Shown: one piece after another, positions 17,802 to 25,852 of the stretch
Layout: the number at the start of each line of letters is the position of its first letter
How positions within the stretch are numbered: the stretch's first letter is position 1
Source: Flavobacterium sp.
GTDB taxonomy: Bacteria; Bacteroidota; Bacteroidia; Flavobacteriales; Flavobacteriaceae
NCBI GenBank assembly: GCA_030151255.1
Contig: JASLED010000055.1
Location: forward strand, 1-43,893
DNA: 43,893 nt
Direction: 5' to 3'
Notes under the pieces: generated by a model
The model's database searches: none
What the model was told of the DNA's origin: nothing
What the model saw: only the letters and a program-made list of their open reading frames with translations
Program-made: the position numbers and the translations under genes

Positions 17802-17809
17802 CAAATGTA
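17802..17809 (-). promoter_or_regulatory. TAnnTTTG promoter box of lspA
   Basis: TACATTTG lies 19 bases before the chosen lspA ATG and just after the terminator at 17830-17861, so lspA is transcribed apart from ileS. It leaves a very short 5' leader and excludes the in-frame TTG at 17804 as start. No -33 match was seen. Confidence 0.55.
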
Positions 17810-17829
17810 ATTTATTTTAATAGATAAAA

Positions 17830-17861
17830 AAAACGCCCATTTAATTAAAAAGGGCGTTTTT
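17830..17861. terminator. Intrinsic terminator of the ileS/DksA-like unit
   Basis: AAAACGCCC (17830-17838) and GGGCGTTTT (17852-17860) form a 9-bp stem with a 13-base loop and A/T runs on both sides. It follows the DksA-like stop codon within a few bases and separates that unit from lspA. Confidence 0.88.
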
Positions 17862-17866
17862 AGTAT

Positions 17867-18253
17867 TTATCGTTGTAAATTTTTTGCTTCAATACTCATC
17901 GTTGCATGAGGTACAAGTTTTAATCTATCTTTATTGATTAATTTACCTGTAACCTTACATAATCCGTAAGTTTTGTTTTCAATTCTTATCAAAGCATTTT
18001 TTAAATCTCTGATAAATTTTTCTTGACGAATAGCTAATTGAGAGTTTGCCTCTTTAGACATTGTTTCGCTACCTTCTTCAAATGCTTTAAACGTTGGCGA
18101 CGTATCATCTGTACCATTATTTAAATCATTCATATAAGCGCTCTTTATCAATTCCAGATCAGCTTGTGCTTTTTCAATTTTTAAATTAATCAACTCTCTA
18201 AATTCTGCTAAGTCACTGTCAGAATAACGTACTAATTCACCGGTCTGATTCAT
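17867..18253 (-). CDS. TraR/DksA family regulator with degenerate zinc finger
   Basis: The 128-residue protein has a long helical hairpin (about 13-95) followed by GLCKVTGKLINKDRLKLVPHA, which aligns with the DksA zinc-finger region. DksA-like proteins insert a coiled coil into the RNA polymerase secondary channel and, with ppGpp, tune rRNA and amino-acid promoters. Only C99 of the four expected zinc cysteines is present; the other positions are T102, S120 and A123. The fold probably holds without zinc, as in some paralogs elsewhere. It starts eight bases after ileS and is followed by a terminator. A role in stringent control is inferred from family membership. Confidence 0.85.
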   Translation of the reverse strand: MNQTGELVRYSDSDLAEFRELINLKIEKAQADLELIKSAYMNDLNNGTDDTSPTFKAFEEGSETMSKEANSQLAIRQEKFIRDLKNALIRIENKTYGLCKVTGKLINKDRLKLVPHATMSIEAKNLQR

Positions 18254-18261
18254 AATTTTAA

Positions 18262-21200
18262 CTATTTTAAAATTAACATTCGTGTTTTTAGCTCATCAAA
18301 CTCTACATCTACCCCGTTTGTCAACTCGTCTACGAATTCTAATGTATGAGTTAATGTTTCAGACTTAATATAATCTTCATTTGCTAAAACAGCCTCTCTT
18401 ATTTCTGCTAAATCTTGAATAGTAACTTTCACTTGATCAGTTACTTCAAAACCGCAATCTTTTCTAATATTTTGAATACGATTAACTAATTCTCTCGCAA
18501 TTCCTTCTTTTTTCAATTGATCTGTCAATGTGATATCTAAAGCAACAGTTATTCCGTTATCATTAGCAACTAACCATCCTTCTATATCCTGAGAAGTAAT
18601 TTCCACATCAGACAAGGTCAATATAACATTTTTTTCTGTTAAATTCACACTAATTTCACCATTTTTCTCAATTAATGCAATATCATCTTGGGTAAAATTC
18701 TGTATTTCCTTAGCAATCAGCCCCATATCTTTTCCAAAACGTGGTCCCAATGTTTTGAAATTAGGTTTTATTTGCTTCACTAATATACCAGAAGCATCAT
18801 CTAACAGCTCAATTTCTTTTACATTTACCTCAGCCATAATCAAATCTGAAACAGCTTCGATCTCTAAACGTTGATTTTCATCCAATATTGGAATCATTAT
18901 ACGTTGTAACGGCTGGCGTACTTTTATCATTTCTTTTTTACGCAATGACAACACCAAAGATGAAATAATTTGTGCTTTGTGCATTCTACTTTCTAACGCA
19001 GCATCGACGAATGATTCGTCATATGTTGGAAAGTCAGCCAAATGTACTGATTCAAATTTCTCACTTGATGTAGCTAACGTTAAGTCTCTGTAAAGTTTAT
19101 CCATGAAGAAAGGAGCAATTGGCGCACCTAACTTTGAAATTGTAACTAAACAAGTATATAATGTTTGGTAAGCCGCAATTTTATCTTGTGCATATTCTCC
19201 TTTCCAGAATCTTCTTCTGCATAAACGCACGTACCAATTACTTAAATTTTCTGTTACAAATTCTGTAATTGCTCTTGCTGCTTTTGTAGGTTCGTATTCT
19301 GCATAAAACTCATCTACTTTTTTAATCAACGTATGCAATTCTGAAAGAATCCAACGGTCAATTTCTGGTCTTTCTGTTAATGGCACTTCAGCTTCAGCAT
19401 ACTTAAATTCGTCAATATTAGCATATAAAGCAAAGAACGAATATGTATTATAAAGAGTTCCGAAGAATTTTCTTCTTACTTCTGTAATCCCTTCTAAATC
19501 AAACTTTAAGTTATCCCACGGATTTGCATTTGAAATCATGTACCAACGCGTAGCATCTGGCCCATGTTCTGTTAATGTTTCAAACGGATCAATTGTGTTA
19601 CCTAAACTCTTAGACATTTTTAGTCCGTTTTTGTCTAATACTAAACCATTAGACATAACATTTTTATATGCTTTTGTATCAAATACTAATGTTGCTATTG
19701 CGTGTAATGTATAGAACCAACCTCTTGTTTGATCTACTCCTTCTGCAATAAAATCGGCTGGATAAGCCTTATTGTTATCAACCAATTCTTTATTTTCGAA
19801 TGGATAGTGCCATTGCGCATAAGGCATTGCTCCAGAATCAAACCAAACGTCAATTAAATCTGATTCGCGATACATTCTTTTTCCTGAAGGAGAAACTAAC
19901 ACAACTTGATCAACCACATTTTTATGTAAGTCAATTAAATCATAGTTTTCTTCAGACATATCTCCTACAACAAATCCTTCGTATGGATTATTTTGTTGGA
20001 AACCAGCTTGGATCGATTTTTCAATTTCTCCTACTAACTGTTCTACAGAACCAATGATAATTTCTTCGCTTTTATCTTCTGTTCTCCAAATTGGCAATGG
20101 AATTCCCCAATAGCGTGAACGCGATAAGTTCCAATCATTAGCGTTTTTTAACCAATTTCCGAAACGACCTTCTCCAGTAGCTTTTGGCTTCCAGTTAATT
20201 TCTTCATTCAATTCAAACATACGTTCTTTTACTTCCGTAATTTTGATGAACCAAGAATCTAATGGATAGTATAAAATTGGTTTATTCGTTCTCCAACAAT
20301 GTGGATAACTGTGTACGTATTTTTCAACCTTAAAGGCTTTATTTTCTTCTTTTAATTTAATTGCAATTTCAACGTCAACCGAACGCTCTGGTGCTTGTCC
20401 TTCGTCATAGTATTCGTTTTTCACGTATTTACCACCAAACTCTTCTCCCATTTCTTTTACAAAACGACCTTGCAAGTCTACCAATGGCACTGCATTTCCT
20501 TCTGCATCTAAAATTAACATAGCAGGCACTTCTGGTTTAGCTTCTTTTGCTACTTTAGCATCGTCCGCTCCAAAAGTTGGTGCTGTGTGCACAATACCTG
20601 TTCCGTCTTCTGTGGTAACAAAATCTCCAGCAATTACTCTAAATGCATTTTCTGGTGTTTGGTATGGTAAAGTGTATGGCAATAATTGCTCATATTTAAT
20701 TCCTACTAAGTCTGCCCCAACAAAGCTCTTTACTACTAAGAAAGGGATTTTCTTATCTGAACTTTGGCAAGTAGCTAATTCTTCTTGAGAAGTTACCTCA
20801 GCATATTTTCCTGCAAATTGTTTTCCAACTAAAGCTTTTGCCAACACTACATTGATTGGTTCAAATGTATATTGGTTGTATGTTTTAACTAAAACGTATT
20901 CAATTTTTGGTCCAACTGTTAATGCTGTATTAGAAGGCAATGTCCACGGAGTTGTTGTCCAAGCTAAGAAATGAACAATTCCTTCGCCTTGTAAAAAGCT
21001 TGGCAAAGTATCTTCTACTGCTTTAAACTGCGCCACAACTGTTGTGTCAGTTACATCTTTGTAACAACCTGGCTGATTGATTTCGTGTGACGACAATCCT
21101 GTTCCTGCTTTTGGAGAATATGGTTGAATTGTGTAACCTTTATACAACAAATTTTTGTCGTAAATCTGTTTCAATAACCACCAAACTGATTCCATATATT

Positions 21201-21666
21201 TTGGTTTATAAGTAATATATGGATCTTCCATATCTACCCAATATCCCATTTTTTCAGTTAAATCATTCCATACATCTGTATAACGCATTACTGTGCGCTT
21301 ACAAGCCTGATTGTATTCTTCAACTGTAATTTTTGTTCCAATATCTTCTTTAGTAATTCCTAATTCTTTCTCTGTACCAAGTTCTACTGGAAGACCGTGT
21401 GTATCCCATCCTGCTTTACGTTTTACTTGATATCCTTTTTGAGTTTTATAACGACAAAAAATATCTTTAATCGCACGAGCCATTACGTGGTGAATACCTG
21501 GTTTTCCATTAGCTGAAGGTGGTCCTTCAAAAAACACAAAAGGTTTATTATCATCCCTTGTGCTAATACTTTTCTCGAATATTGATTGTTCTTTCCAAAA
21601 ATCAAGCACCTCTGATGCTACCCCCGACAAATCAAGACCTTTATATTCTTTAAAATTAGTGCTCAT
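18262..21666 (-). CDS. ileS: Isoleucyl-tRNA synthetase, IleRS2 type with GIHH motif
   Basis: IleRS charges tRNA-Ile and edits valine. The protein is 1134 residues from the ATG at 21666 (MSTNFKEYKGL); the longer frame from 21693 adds an unconserved MIKYYNYYT and is rejected. GPPSANGKPGIHHVMAR holds the class I signature, but it reads GIHH (57-60) where HxGH is usual. GWDTHGLPVE, TTPWTLPSNTAL (editing domain) and KMSKS (683-687) are intact. Length and GWDTHGLPVE mark the eukaryote-like IleRS2 group. Published work on IleRS2 reports that the swapped GxHH motif gives mupirocin hyper-resistance. It is followed at once by a DksA-like gene. Confidence 0.97.
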   Translation of the reverse strand: MSTNFKEYKGLDLSGVASEVLDFWKEQSIFEKSISTRDDNKPFVFFEGPPSANGKPGIHHVMARAIKDIFCRYKTQKGYQVKRKAGWDTHGLPVELGTEKELGITKEDIGTKITVEEYNQACKRTVMRYTDVWNDLTEKMGYWVDMEDPYITYKPKYMESVWWLLKQIYDKNLLYKGYTIQPYSPKAGTGLSSHEINQPGCYKDVTDTTVVAQFKAVEDTLPSFLQGEGIVHFLAWTTTPWTLPSNTALTVGPKIEYVLVKTYNQYTFEPINVVLAKALVGKQFAGKYAEVTSQEELATCQSSDKKIPFLVVKSFVGADLVGIKYEQLLPYTLPYQTPENAFRVIAGDFVTTEDGTGIVHTAPTFGADDAKVAKEAKPEVPAMLILDAEGNAVPLVDLQGRFVKEMGEEFGGKYVKNEYYDEGQAPERSVDVEIAIKLKEENKAFKVEKYVHSYPHCWRTNKPILYYPLDSWFIKITEVKERMFELNEEINWKPKATGEGRFGNWLKNANDWNLSRSRYWGIPLPIWRTEDKSEEIIIGSVEQLVGEIEKSIQAGFQQNNPYEGFVVGDMSEENYDLIDLHKNVVDQVVLVSPSGKRMYRESDLIDVWFDSGAMPYAQWHYPFENKELVDNNKAYPADFIAEGVDQTRGWFYTLHAIATLVFDTKAYKNVMSNGLVLDKNGLKMSKSLGNTIDPFETLTEHGPDATRWYMISNANPWDNLKFDLEGITEVRRKFFGTLYNTYSFFALYANIDEFKYAEAEVPLTERPEIDRWILSELHTLIKKVDEFYAEYEPTKAARAITEFVTENLSNWYVRLCRRRFWKGEYAQDKIAAYQTLYTCLVTISKLGAPIAPFFMDKLYRDLTLATSSEKFESVHLADFPTYDESFVDAALESRMHKAQIISSLVLSLRKKEMIKVRQPLQRIMIPILDENQRLEIEAVSDLIMAEVNVKEIELLDDASGILVKQIKPNFKTLGPRFGKDMGLIAKEIQNFTQDDIALIEKNGEISVNLTEKNVILTLSDVEITSQDIEGWLVANDNGITVALDITLTDQLKKEGIARELVNRIQNIRKDCGFEVTDQVKVTIQDLAEIREAVLANEDYIKSETLTHTLEFVDELTNGVDVEFDELKTRMLILK

Positions 21667-21826
21667 CGTGTAATAATTATAATATTTTATCAATTGGCGA
21701 ATTTAAGCATTTTCATTTAATAACCATCGAAATAATTTTTGCTAAAAGCCACAAAAACAAACTATTTTTCTATTTATTTCAGCTTATTTACTTTTAAATT
21801 TCGTTTGTATCGCCAATCATTGTTTT

Positions 21827-21850
21827 GTGTTTTTTGTGTTTTTTGTGTTT
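21827..21850. repeat. 9-bp tandem repeat between ileS and recO
   Basis: GTGTTTTTT occurs at 21827-21835 and 21836-21844, and is followed by a partial third copy. The 217-base interval between the recO stop and the ileS ATG otherwise shows no gene or exact promoter box. The repeat looks like slipped-strand expansion. Confidence 0.6.
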
Positions 21851-21883
21851 CTTATCCTACAAAACAAGTTTTTACTTTTCCAC

Positions 21884-22597
21884 TTATCGAAAAACTTCTT
21901 TTAAAATTTCTAATGATTTTGGTTTTCTAAATGCACTACTGTGTACTTCATAATACTTTATGAGCTGATCTAAAAGTGATTTTCTATCTTGAGAAGAGAA
22001 TATTTTTTGATCTGAATTAAAACTCAGCTCTAACAATCGTTTCAACAAATAGCTTTCATTTATATCAAAGCAACTAGCCGAATGCACATTGGTAAATTCT
22101 GCTTCTTGCCAATCAAAATACATGTTATCGGTTGTAGAAATATCTGGATAGGTTCCGAGATATTTTGTTAGTTCCATTAATAATAATAAATGAAAATTTG
22201 CCACTTCATCATGCGTATCAAACCACAAAAGTGCTGCTTCAATAAATTCGTAAAATTGTTCATCTCTTTCTTGCTCGGTAACAATCATACTTAAAAATTC
22301 ACTTACAAAAATGGCTATACTATTTTTGGCAAAATCATAATAAATGCTCTGATATACTTTATCTAATTTAATGTCTTTAAAATATTCCATCCCGCCCTTA
22401 TCTTTGAATGTAAATGAAATATCCAACAGCATCAATGGCTGAAAATAAGCAATCTTTGAACTACTTTTTCCTTTAGCAAAAGCATTGCGTACAAAAAAAG
22501 TTTGCACGCCAACCTCTTTTGTTAGGCATTTTACCACTAAACTTTTGTCTTGAAACTTTACAGCACTAAGTACAATTGCTTTAGTTTGTATAATCAT
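21884..22597 (-). CDS. recO: DNA repair protein RecO
   Basis: RecO helps load RecA on SSB-coated DNA in the RecFOR gap-repair pathway. From ATG 22597 the protein is 237 residues: an N-terminal OB-fold (MIIQTKAIVLSAVKFQDKS) and a helical C-terminal domain (LLLLMELTKYLGTYPD). A longer frame reaches 22711, but it runs through the end of porZ in another frame and lacks family similarity. The start codon shares one base with the porZ stop (TAATG), implying translational coupling. The typical RecO zinc cysteines are not apparent, as in many Bacteroidota. Confidence 0.92.
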   Translation of the reverse strand: MIIQTKAIVLSAVKFQDKSLVVKCLTKEVGVQTFFVRNAFAKGKSSSKIAYFQPLMLLDISFTFKDKGGMEYFKDIKLDKVYQSIYYDFAKNSIAIFVSEFLSMIVTEQERDEQFYEFIEAALLWFDTHDEVANFHLLLLMELTKYLGTYPDISTTDNMYFDWQEAEFTNVHSASCFDINESYLLKRLLELSFNSDQKIFSSQDRKSLLDQLIKYYEVHSSAFRKPKSLEILKEVFR

Positions 22598-24912
22598 TAT
22601 CGAATAATCATTAATTTTTTGACTTGTGTATCGGATTTTTCTACAGACGATACTAAAATTAAATACACTCCAGAACTTACTTTTTTGCCATTCATCGCAT
22701 GTGTATCCCAAATAACCATTCCGCCGTTGCTTGTGGCTTCAAACATTAAGTTACCTTCAATATCAGTAATCTTTACTACCGATCGATCCATTAATCCAAC
22801 AATTCTAACCTCTCCAGCATATTCTGGGCGCACTGGATTTGGATAGGCATAAAACCCTTTGTTGGTTTCTTCACCTTCTGTAGAATCGCTCAAAACAGAA
22901 ACAACTCCCAAATCAGTAGCAAAAAACACTTCTCCTGTAATTGGATCAATCGCAATATCATTAATTGTATTGCTTGGCAAAGGCGAATTATCTGTAGTAA
23001 AATGACGAAGTACTTCTTTACCTGTTGACGACATCAAGAAAACTCCTGCATCTGCAAGAGCCACCCATTTTTTATTAGCGCCATCTACTGTAATAACAGT
23101 TATATATTGCTGATAAAACAATTCTTCTGCAATGCCATTTTCTTCAATAACAATATTAGTTGGAACGATGGTAACTGGCTGTAAAAATCGATCTACGTTT
23201 TGAATTACTCTCAATCCTTTATTAGTTCCAATCCAAAGAGAATTGGATTTATCTATTGCAACAGCGCTTACATTATTTGATGGTAAATTGCCCATATCTG
23301 CCGAAAATGTAGCAATTCTATTATTCTTGGTTTCATTAAAAGCCGTTAATCCATCTTCCAACGAAGGAATCCATTTTGTATTATTTTTATCAATTGTCAA
23401 CCTTCCATAATTGCCTCGCTTATAATCCAACATTTCATTGGTTGAAGGATAAGATTGCCATTGGTTGGCTGCATCTCTAGATTTTAACGCATTGCGAACA
23501 AAATTATTGGTTACCCATAATTTGCCTTGCTTATCGAAAACAACTCCATTTACACGAATGGATACATAATCTTGCGGCAAACCAGGTACAGCTTCAATTT
23601 CTAAATTCTCTAAACCTTCATTGCCTGTATTATTTTGATTGTACAAGACTATTTCACTTTGAAATAAATTAGAAGGATTAATCTCTATTTTTAATAAACC
23701 TGAATGATACGAACCTAAAAAAAGTTCTCTATTATTTTTAGGATTTAGCGCAGCATAGGTTAAAGCATTAGCCCCTTTTAATTGTTGATGATTCAGAAAT
23801 TCCCAACCTTTTTTCTTATTGAAATAACTTAAACCATAAGAAGATAGAAAAGGAATATACGGATTATAGGTTGTTTTATCGTATCCGCCGCTTATAAACC
23901 AAACACCTTCTTTGGTTGTTAATAAAGAAAATACTCGATTGGATTCTGGTCCTTGTGGCGACAATCCATTTTGTTGATTGCGATTATTTTGGGCATAAAA
24001 TCCCTGTTTACTGGTAATAAAGTAATAATTTTCATTTACCTGAACGGCATCCAATAAATTAATCTGCTCAACAACTAAATGCAATTGCTGTGAAGTAGAA
24101 TAACGCAACACTTCTTGATTTGTAATCAATAAAAGATTTTGTTGCGCATCTAAGTTTATAGCCACAAGTGACGAATGAACATCTACAACTTCTACCGCAG
24201 CACCTTGCTGTTGCAAGTGATAAAGCACGGACGAATCGTCTTTGATTAAATAAATGTTGTTATTTTGTGTAAGTCCTTTTTTCCAATCGTTGCCCGTGAG
24301 CCACAATTTCCATTGACGAAAATCTACTTTATTGGCATTAGCCCAAGCAATTTGCTTTATTCCTTCTTTGGTAAGAGCATAAAGGTTATCAGCATCGGCC
24401 ACCACATCGTTTACTACACTGTTTTTTCCTTCATTGCCCAAAAAATAAGTATCGCCAAAACTATCATTATTCAAATTAAGTACACTAATACCGTAATTGG
24501 TTGCGATATACAATTGACTTTTTACTTCTAAAAAAGCATTGATCTTTTTTTCACCTATTTGTAGTGAAGGTTTATTTTTAATATCCGAAAGATTTTTAAT
24601 GCGTTCGTTCTTCAAATCGAGCACGATCAAACTACCATCCGCATTACCCAAAATTACTTTTTGGTGCACTTCACTAAAATGAAGCGCTGTAATTTGTTGT
24701 GCCTTCAATCCATTGATAGAATTGTATACCTGAGTTTGTCCATTATGCACATTGTATTGAATCAATGCAGACGGTGTGGCTCCAAAAACCATATCTTTTC
24801 CTTTGGCCAAGGCCACCAACTCGGTATAAGAAAAATAGCTGCTCCATTGGTCAGCAGTTTGTGCCTGAAGTCCGCAGCAAATAAAAAATAGCCAATAAAG
24901 TAATCGATTCAT
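22597..24912 (-). CDS. porZ: PorZ-like type IX secretion attachment-complex protein
   Basis: From ATG 24912 (MNRLLYWLFFICCGLQAQ, a signal peptide) the protein is 771 residues. Repeated blades of the two-component-regulator propeller type run through most of it (for example NVSAVAIDKSNSLWIGTNKGL and LPSNTINDIAIDPITGEVFF). The last 85 residues form a type A T9SS sorting domain starting at YAYPNPVRPEYAGEVRI and ending SGVYLILVSS and KKLMIIR. In Porphyromonas gingivalis, PorZ works with PorU, PorV and PorQ at the cell surface, delivering anionic LPS to T9SS cargo. A TTG start at 24930 is less likely. It is coupled to recO. Confidence 0.85.
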   Translation of the reverse strand: MNRLLYWLFFICCGLQAQTADQWSSYFSYTELVALAKGKDMVFGATPSALIQYNVHNGQTQVYNSINGLKAQQITALHFSEVHQKVILGNADGSLIVLDLKNERIKNLSDIKNKPSLQIGEKKINAFLEVKSQLYIATNYGISVLNLNNDSFGDTYFLGNEGKNSVVNDVVADADNLYALTKEGIKQIAWANANKVDFRQWKLWLTGNDWKKGLTQNNNIYLIKDDSSVLYHLQQQGAAVEVVDVHSSLVAINLDAQQNLLLITNQEVLRYSTSQQLHLVVEQINLLDAVQVNENYYFITSKQGFYAQNNRNQQNGLSPQGPESNRVFSLLTTKEGVWFISGGYDKTTYNPYIPFLSSYGLSYFNKKKGWEFLNHQQLKGANALTYAALNPKNNRELFLGSYHSGLLKIEINPSNLFQSEIVLYNQNNTGNEGLENLEIEAVPGLPQDYVSIRVNGVVFDKQGKLWVTNNFVRNALKSRDAANQWQSYPSTNEMLDYKRGNYGRLTIDKNNTKWIPSLEDGLTAFNETKNNRIATFSADMGNLPSNNVSAVAIDKSNSLWIGTNKGLRVIQNVDRFLQPVTIVPTNIVIEENGIAEELFYQQYITVITVDGANKKWVALADAGVFLMSSTGKEVLRHFTTDNSPLPSNTINDIAIDPITGEVFFATDLGVVSVLSDSTEGEETNKGFYAYPNPVRPEYAGEVRIVGLMDRSVVKITDIEGNLMFEATSNGGMVIWDTHAMNGKKVSSGVYLILVSSVEKSDTQVKKLMIIR

Positions 24913-24931
24913 TTTTTCGTTTATTATCAAA

Positions 24932-24939
24932 CAAATATA
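24932..24939 (-). promoter_or_regulatory. TAnnTTTG promoter box of porZ-recO
   Basis: TATATTTG lies 19 bases upstream of the porZ ATG at 24912. It overlaps or nearly abuts the alternative TTG at 24930, which supports the shorter start. No -33 match was found. Confidence 0.55.
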
Positions 24940-25043
24940 CTATTATAGAAAAGTAATTTATGGATTTTTTCTCAACAAAACTTTGTTGCATTTCTTGTGT
25001 TAACAATTAGCAGAAGAAAAGCACGTATCAATTCTTTTATCCT

Positions 25044-25051
25044 TATTTTTG
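25044..25051 (+). promoter_or_regulatory. TAnnTTTG promoter box for the DUF4163/DUF3298-like gene
   Basis: TATTTTTG on the plus strand lies 18 bases before the ATG at 25070. The match is exact, but in an AT-rich run this carries limited weight. Confidence 0.4.
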
Positions 25052-25069
25052 TAATAAAGCGCAAGAAAA

Positions 25070-25828
25070 ATGAAAAAAACAATCTTCTTTCTATTATTAT
25101 TTATGTTGTTTATAGGATGCAACAATAAAAACAAATCAAACGAAATCTTAGAATTTGAGCAAGTAGAATTTGACGACAAAACTCCTATTGATTGTAAGGC
25201 TGACGATTGTACAACCATTAGTTTAAGTATTCCGTTTATTACCAACAAAGACAATGCTATTGCAGATAAAATTAATAGCAAAGTTTTGAGTACAATTGAC
25301 AATATTGTAGAACTTGATGACAAAACAGCTATGAGCGCATCATATGAAGAATTGACTAAAAATTTTATTGATAACTACAATGAATTTCTAACAAAATATC
25401 CGGATGAAACACTTCCATGGAAAGCCGAAATTGATGGAGATATTACTTTTTTTAACGAAGATGTGCTATCTATTGCACTAGAGTATTATACCTTTGCAGG
25501 CGGCGCATATGGCTTTGAAAGTGAAATGGCTTTAAACTTTAATCCGAAAACAGGCGAATTGTATTCGATGCAAGATATAATTGGAAATTGGGAAGAGCTA
25601 CAAAAGTTATTTGCTTTACAGTTAAAAAACAAAATGGATATTTGGTCAAGCAATCATCAATTAAATTATCCTGAAAGTATTTTTTTCTATGAAAATACAA
25701 TTGCTTTTTTATACAATGCACTAGATGAAGATATGACTTACAACGGTCCAATAAAAATTGAATTACCTAAAGAAAACGTGATTCCATTTTTAAAGATCAA
25801 CCTGTCAACAGCTGTTATCGCCAACTAA
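25070..25828 (+). CDS. DUF4163/DUF3298-like (RsiV-type) lipoprotein
   Basis: The 252-residue protein has a lipoprotein signal with lipidated C17 (FMLFIGC). Its body resembles the paired DUF4163-DUF3298 domains: a first part with ISLSIPFITNKDNAIADKINSKV and a second with FNPKTGELYSMQDIIGNWEELQKLF and FFYENTIAFLYNAL. This fold occurs in the lysozyme-binding anti-sigma factor RsiV and in many envelope lipoproteins of unknown role. No sigma factor gene is adjacent, so an anti-sigma function is not supported here. It precedes a flippase gene by 24 bases. Confidence 0.78.
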   Translation: MKKTIFFLLLFMLFIGCNNKNKSNEILEFEQVEFDDKTPIDCKADDCTTISLSIPFITNKDNAIADKINSKVLSTIDNIVELDDKTAMSASYEELTKNFIDNYNEFLTKYPDETLPWKAEIDGDITFFNEDVLSIALEYYTFAGGAYGFESEMALNFNPKTGELYSMQDIIGNWEELQKLFALQLKNKMDIWSSNHQLNYPESIFFYENTIAFLYNALDEDMTYNGPIKIELPKENVIPFLKINLSTAVIAN

Positions 25829-25852
25829 TAATTGTAGTTTAGATTTTATACT

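Noticed and set aside
21739..21930. 63-codon plus-strand frame with FCVFCVFCV repeats
   Set aside because: Its odd composition comes from the 9-bp GTGTTTTTT tandem repeat, and it runs into recO antisense.
25000..25323. 107-codon minus-strand frame rich in serine and leucine
   Set aside because: It is antisense to the DUF4163-like lipoprotein, whose signal peptide and lipobox are clear.
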